Assembly (NCBI GenBank): GCA_049791475.1 | Contig: JBAQZZ010000101.1 | Coordinates: 1-10,399 of the forward strand | DNA from: CAXBID01 sp049791475 | GTDB taxonomy: Bacteria > Bacteroidota > Bacteroidia > Flavobacteriales > Flavobacteriaceae | DNA length: 10,399 nucleotides | Direction of reading: 5' to 3' | Shown: one piece after another, positions 6,938 through 10,399 of the stretch | How the letters are laid out: each line of letters opens with the position of its first letter | Position numbering within the stretch: the stretch's first letter is position 1 | Made by a program: the position numbers and the translations under genes | The notes under the pieces: model-generated | Databases searched by the model: none | What the model was told of the DNA's origin: nothing | Seen by the model: only the letters and a program-made list of their open reading frames with translations

Positions 6938-9379
6938 CTACACCAACTTACTCAACTCATCGACCACCAAGCGCAACTCCCCATAACTGTACTTATCATC
7001 CATTTGATGTTTCAAATCAGACAAGTTTTCAAATATTTTCTTCGGAATAATAGCTTTCAATTCATTATAAGATTCAACCAACATCAAATCAGTAACTTTC
7101 ACTTCCCCAGATGAAATAAAACTAGCCAAATGACCAAAAATAGTATTCACATTAAGTTCTCGCTCATCTGCAATTTGCTGAATAGATTTACCAGACTTAA
7201 ATAACTCTAAAGACGCTTTCTTAGTATCACTAATTTTCTTTTTAGGTTTTGCTAAATCAAAAGTTTCCACTTCGGTCGAAGTCTCAATATCATGCTCATC
7301 ACAATAGGCTTTAATCACTTTCAAAATAGCAGAACCATATTTTTCGACACGGGTTTTCCCCATACCATTAACCTTTAACAACTCCTGTCTATTGGTTGGC
7401 AACGTTTCACACATTTCATAAAGCGTTTTTTGTGCAAAAATCTGATAATGAATCAAATCTTTTTCTTGAGCTATATCATTTCGAAGCATCCGTAATTTCT
7501 CAAACAACACCACATTACTCGTGCCTTCAATAACCGTTTTTCTAAGTTTCTTAGGTTTATCTTTACCCATAAAAACGGACTTCGCACGTAACTCTAAAAT
7601 CTGTTCAGCAGTAAAACCAGAATGTAAACCATTAAAATAATGCAATTTCACAGACAGTAGTTCTTCAAAACTATCTAAGTGTTTTGTAATCTCACTACCT
7701 ACAGCTTGATTATCCGTAGTAAAAGCAAACGTTTTTAAAGGCGTCGTAATTTTAGTTTCAGTTTCCGTTTTAAAATAACCAATACCCTTTTTAAAACGTT
7801 CTTGAATTACAGTACTTTTTTCTGGTAAACCGCCAGCTTCAGCAAGTTCTTTTAACTGAGTATTAAACCCATTAGCTACTTTCAAAAAGTTAGTAATTGT
7901 ATCTTTAATAGGCAAAAATGTGTTCTCAACAGCACCTTCAATCACCGTTCTATTTTTATAATAAATATCCAAAATTCGATTCAAAGGATATAAAAATTTA
8001 TAAAAACCAAACACTTCTGCAATCAAATCCAACTGAAAATTTTTCTGCGAATGTTCTAAAACATTTTCATCAGGCGCATTCTGTTCCGCATTTTCGTTAA
8101 ACGAAGTCACATTCCCGTCACTAATAATCTGGCTCGAATGTATTTTACTCTTCAACACCAACCCTTCCAATGTTTTACAACGGCTCAAAGCCACATACGT
8201 TTGCCCATGCGCAAAAGCACCTTGCGCATCAATAACAGCTCTTTCAAAAGTTAAACCCTGGCTTTTATGAATCGTAATACTCCATGCTAAACGCAACGGC
8301 ATTTGTGTATAAGACCCTATTTTATTTTCAGTAATCGCTTTCGTATCAGCATCAACTGAATAATTAATATTCTCCCAAATCTCAGGCGTTACGTTAATAT
8401 TAAAATCATCATCAGGGCAATGCACCACAACTTCATCAGCATCCAATAAAATCACCTTCCCAATCTTCCCGTTAAAATAGCGTTTCTCAGGATTGCTATC
8501 ATTTTTCACAAACATGACCTGCGCACCAACTTTAAGCTCCAAACGCTCTTTATTAGGATATGCATACTCAGGAAACTTACCATCAACTTCAGCCTTATAA
8601 CTAAACGTCTTGGTTTTTAACTTCTCCAACTCAGTTCTATTGGTGGCTTCCGCTTTATTATTATGAGTTGTTAACGATATATAACCCGCATCAGGCTCGG
8701 GCGTAAAATTGGGCACAAACCGTTTGTTCAATTCGGCAGCACCAGCCTCAGTCAACTTATTATTCCTAATCTCATTTAAGATTTCAATAAATCTCGGATT
8801 TTCCTGCCTATAAATATGCTTCAACTCAATAGTAATTGCATCACATTGCGCAAAAGCATGACTACTAAAAAAGAACCCATTCGCATAATACGGCTTCAAC
8901 AAATCCCACTCTTGCTCCTTAATCACTGGCGATAGTTGTTGCAAATCACCAATCATCAACACTTGCACTCCACCAAACACCTTGTTTCGGTCTCTAAAAC
9001 GGCGCAAGGTTTTATCAATCCCATCCAACAAATCAGCGCGTACCATACTAATCTCGTCAATCACCAACAAGTCCATCGACTTAATAATATTAATTTTCGT
9101 CTTGCTAAACTTCCTATTAAAACCTTTCGAAGCATTCAAATCTGTATCAGGTAAAATGGGACCAAAAGGCATCTGAAAAAACGAATGTATCGTCACTCCT
9201 TTAGCATTAATCGCAGCCACCCCAGTAGGCGCTACCACAACCATGCGTTTCAAACTACTCATTTTCAAACGGTGCAAAAACGTCGTTTTACCAGTCCCCG
9301 CCTTACCCGTTAAAAAAATAGATCGGTTTGTATTATTCACAAACGCCCACGCCAATTCCAGTTCCCTATTTTCAGTCAT
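6938..9379 (-). CDS. Pif1-like DNA helicase with HRDC and helix-turn-helix C-terminal domains
   Basis: This 813-residue cytosolic protein begins with a superfamily 1B (Pif1/RecD-like) helicase core. Walker A is GKAGTGKTT at residues 25-33, motif Ia VVAPTGVAAINA at 48-59, Walker B LLVIDEISM at 104-112 and motif III IGDLQQLSPV at 143-152. Motif V is TIHKSQGLTFERAVID at 369-384 and motif VI YVALSRCKTLEG at 395-406. These place ATP-driven 5'-to-3' unwinding as the likely activity. A charged linker follows. Residues about 622-696 look like an HRDC domain, with the helix-hairpin-like LLKVNGMGKTRVEKYGSAIL. Residues about 715-810 resemble the helix-turn-helix tail of Bacteroidota RecQ proteins (KSIQQIADERELNVNTIFGHL), ending in YGELRLVVDEL. 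The combination suggests a genome-maintenance helicase with structure-specific DNA binding. The start at 9379 precedes Walker A by 24 residues, normal for this group. Its substrate is unknown. Confidence 0.9.
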   Translation of the reverse strand: MTENRELELAWAFVNNTNRSIFLTGKAGTGKTTFLHRLKMSSLKRMVVVAPTGVAAINAKGVTIHSFFQMPFGPILPDTDLNASKGFNRKFSKTKINIIKSMDLLVIDEISMVRADLLDGIDKTLRRFRDRNKVFGGVQVLMIGDLQQLSPVIKEQEWDLLKPYYANGFFFSSHAFAQCDAITIELKHIYRQENPRFIEILNEIRNNKLTEAGAAELNKRFVPNFTPEPDAGYISLTTHNNKAEATNRTELEKLKTKTFSYKAEVDGKFPEYAYPNKERLELKVGAQVMFVKNDSNPEKRYFNGKIGKVILLDADEVVVHCPDDDFNINVTPEIWENINYSVDADTKAITENKIGSYTQMPLRLAWSITIHKSQGLTFERAVIDAQGAFAHGQTYVALSRCKTLEGLVLKSKIHSSQIISDGNVTSFNENAEQNAPDENVLEHSQKNFQLDLIAEVFGFYKFLYPLNRILDIYYKNRTVIEGAVENTFLPIKDTITNFLKVANGFNTQLKELAEAGGLPEKSTVIQERFKKGIGYFKTETETKITTPLKTFAFTTDNQAVGSEITKHLDSFEELLSVKLHYFNGLHSGFTAEQILELRAKSVFMGKDKPKKLRKTVIEGTSNVVLFEKLRMLRNDIAQEKDLIHYQIFAQKTLYEMCETLPTNRQELLKVNGMGKTRVEKYGSAILKVIKAYCDEHDIETSTEVETFDLAKPKKKISDTKKASLELFKSGKSIQQIADERELNVNTIFGHLASFISSGEVKVTDLMLVESYNELKAIIPKKIFENLSDLKHQMDDKYSYGELRLVVDELSKLV

Positions 9380-9498
9380 TAAACACTTAAAAATTTAGAG
9401 GTTTAAGATACTAATATTGAATGTTTTTTTGGCGGGTTTTTAAATTTAAAATTAAAAGGAAAACAAACCATTGGCTGTCAGGAACTTTTGAACAATTT

Positions 9499-9568
9499 AA
9501 AAACCGCGCTATCCACTATATCTTTCTGCAAAGGATGCCGTTTCTATCGCTCCCGCGGGTATCCCGCC
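9499..9568 (-). ncRNA. Candidate structured RNA element, possibly of the Flavo-1 type
   Basis: Read on the minus strand, this 70-nt stretch contains GGCGGGATACCCGCGGGAG, then GCGATAGAAACGGCATCC, then AAAGATATAGTGGATAGCG, and ends CGGTTTTT. Several complementary segments are visible: a GCGGG/CCCGC hairpin with an ATA loop (9567-9555); GCATCC (9538-9533) against GGATAGC (9514-9508) with one bulged A; an inner CTTT/AAAG hairpin with loop GCAG (9533-9522); and CCGCG (9558-9554) against CGCGG (9508-9504), which would close the whole element just before five Us. The last helix excludes the first hairpin. The phrases 'GAGCGATAGAAACGGCATCC' and 'AGATATAGTGGATAGCG' recur, in my memory, in intergenic regions of many Flavobacteriia. 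The Flavo-1 RNA motif is one possible identity, but this is unverified. No protein-coding explanation is evident. Confidence 0.4.
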
Positions 9569-9616
9569 AAAGTCAGTCTTTAATTAATAATATTTTTTTC
9601 TGCTTCAGTTTAAAGC

Positions 9617-9651
9617 AAAAAAAATCCTCAACAAATACATGTTGAGGATTT
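9617..9651 (-). terminator. Intrinsic terminator of the rRNA operon
   Basis: A 12-bp perfect stem (9622-9633 with 9640-9651; core ATCCTCAACA/TGTTGAGGAT) encloses a 6-nt loop. On the minus strand the stem runs into eight Us (9624-9617), so it works for transcription coming from the 5S gene, whose 3' end lies about 30 nt upstream. The plus strand has no matching T-run, so the terminator is one-directional. Confidence 0.9.
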
Positions 9652-9680
9652 ACAAATTCTAAATCAAGTTTAGAATAAAA

Positions 9681-9786
9681 AAGGCAACGACCTACTCTCC
9701 CACAAATGCAGTACCATCGGCGCTAATGGGCTTAACTTCTCTGTTCGGAATGGTAAGAGGTGAGCCCCATCGCTATAACCACCTTA
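9681..9786 (-). rRNA. rrf: 5S ribosomal RNA
   Basis: The minus strand reads AAGGTGGTTATAGCGATGGG at its 5' end, then CTCACCTCTTACCATTCCGA and ACAGAGAAGTTAAGCCC, and ends AGAGTAGGTCGTTGCCTT. These are conserved 5S segments (the CCATTCCGAACAGAGAAGTTAAG loop and the GGGAGAGTAGGTCG end). The terminal helix pairs AAGGUGGU at the 5' end with GUUGCCUU at the 3' end, which fixes the ends at about 9785 and 9681. Its length of about 106 nt is normal for Bacteroidota. It is the last gene of a 16S-23S-5S operon on the minus strand. Confidence 0.96.
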
Positions 9787-9793
9787 AGCCTTT

Positions 9794-9866
9794 GCCCCTC
9801 CCGACCTCCCCAAGGGGGAGGTGCCAGCGTTCTGGCTCCCCTCCTTTGGAGGGGCTGGGGGAGGAC
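9794..9866. repeat. GC-rich palindromic repeat element in the 23S-5S spacer
   Basis: This 73-bp element consists almost entirely of inverted repeats. The outer arms are CCTCCC (9797-9802) and GGGAGG (9859-9864). Inside are three hairpins: ACCTCCCC/GGGGAGGT with loop AAG (9804-9822), GCCAG/CTGGC with loop CGTT (9823-9836), and CCCCTCC/GGAGGGG with loop TTT (9838-9854). The fold is a four-way junction, cloverleaf-like, in either strand. It is far richer in GC than the surrounding DNA. Elements built from CTCCCC-AA-GGGGAG units are, as I recall, dispersed in Flavobacteriia genomes between genes. One end lies only about 8 nt from the 5S 5' end. Confidence 0.75.
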
Positions 9867-9890
9867 TAATATCTTAACATATTGAAAAAA

Positions 9891-9985
9891 GGACACTTAG
9901 TGCCTATATACATGAATCTAGTAATAAATAGTTTGTACTTATAAAAAAACAACGCTCCCTCAATTACCCGTTTGAGTAAGTGTCC
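9891..9985. repeat. Long-loop inverted repeat in the 23S-5S spacer
   Basis: GGACACTTA (9891-9899) and TAAGTGTCC (9977-9985) are perfect 9-bp inverted copies enclosing 77 nt of AT-rich sequence. In the minus-strand transcript the stem is followed by six Us (9890-9885). The right arm overlaps the palindromic element at 9982-10014 by 4 bp. It may act as an rRNA processing stem; no tRNA gene lies in the loop. Confidence 0.6.
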
Positions 9986-10014
9986 TCCCCCATTGGGGGA
10001 GTTAGAGGGGGCTT
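9982..10014. repeat. Second GC-rich palindromic repeat element next to the 23S 3' end
   Basis: The core is CTCCCCC-ATT-GGGGGAG (7-bp stem), followed by TTAGAGGGGGCTT. Its first ten bases GTCCTCCCCC (9982-9991) are the exact reverse complement of the last ten of the other element (GGGGGAGGAC, 9857-9866), so the two elements face each other. GGCTT (10010-10014) can also pair with AAGCC (10022-10026) at the 23S end. It lies about 7 nt from the estimated mature 23S 3' end. Confidence 0.7.
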
Positions 10015-10020
10015 TTACAA

Positions 10021-10399
<379 letters not shown>

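Larger units (their letters stand above)
9380..9680. other. Gene-free region between the helicase gene and 5S rRNA
   Basis: No convincing protein gene is present in these 301 bp. The part next to the helicase start (9380-9480) is AT-rich and should hold the helicase promoter, but I find no exact TAnnTTTG on the minus strand. The middle part (9499-9568) is clearly more GC-rich and can fold, and the right part holds the rRNA operon terminator. A 74-codon open frame on the plus strand (9421-9645) runs through the foldable element and the terminator and has no family resemblance, so it is not called. Confidence 0.7.

Noticed and set aside
6914..7114. Plus-strand open frame of 66 codons at the 3' end of the helicase gene
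   Set aside because: It lies antisense to the helix-turn-helix region of the helicase and its composition looks like reverse-strand coding.
8936..9176. Two overlapping plus-strand open frames antisense to the helicase motor
   Set aside because: They mirror conserved helicase motifs on the other strand, overlap each other in different frames, and have no family resemblance.
6938..9379. RecD2 or TraI-like identity for the helicase
   Set aside because: RecD2 would have a longer N-terminal region with helix-hairpin-helix motifs before the motor. Here the motor starts at residue 20 and the tail is HRDC plus helix-turn-helix.
9421..9645. Plus-strand open frame of 74 codons upstream of the helicase gene
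   Set aside because: It runs across the foldable element and the rRNA terminator, is full of basic and aromatic residues, and has no signature.
9867..9981. tRNA gene in the 23S-5S spacer
   Set aside because: No T-loop GGTTCGA-like sequence or acceptor pairing is present; the stretch is AT-rich without cloverleaf arms.

Overview
The window is AT-rich DNA from a member of the Bacteroidota, most likely family Flavobacteriaceae. This rests on gene content: a TonB-dependent receptor paired with a DUF4249 lipoprotein, a DUF6095 membrane protein, and a Pif1-type helicase with a RecQ-like C-terminus. It also rests on the lack of clear Shine-Dalgarno sites and on GC-rich CTCCCC/GGGGAG palindromes of a kind I recall from Flavobacteriia. 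No taxon search was run.

Layout from left to right. (1) 3-191: the 3' end of a TonB-dependent receptor, followed after 4 bp by a DUF4249 lipoprotein (196-1017); this looks like the tail of an uptake operon. (2) 1161-5227: a compact three-gene export operon with a HlyD/MacA-like adaptor, a MacB/FtsX-type permease and a TolC-like outer-membrane factor. Together they would span both membranes, but no ATPase gene is present. (3) 5257-6301: murQ (MurNAc-6-phosphate etherase, cell-wall sugar recycling) overlapping a small DUF6095 membrane-protein gene. (4) 6302-6802, minus strand: a DinB-like four-helix-bundle protein, convergent with the DUF6095 gene with no gap between the stop codons. (5) 6938-9379, minus strand: an 813-residue Pif1-like helicase with HRDC and helix-turn-helix domains. 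(6) 9380-9680: no protein gene; it holds a structured, RNA-like element on the minus strand and the terminator of the rRNA operon. (7) 9681-10399, minus strand: 5S rRNA, a repeat-bearing spacer, and the 3' part of 23S rRNA. The operon enters from the right and reads toward the helicase.

Most of the protein-coding content is ordinary for the group. I do not see a clear new defence or mobile system. The parts least explained by ordinary annotation are RNA-level: two GC-rich palindromic elements lying within about 10 nt of the mature 23S 3' end and the 5S 5' end, a terminator-like long-loop stem between them, and a foldable element at 9499-9568 between the rRNA terminator and the helicase gene. 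The missing ATPase of the export operon is the main open question on the protein side.
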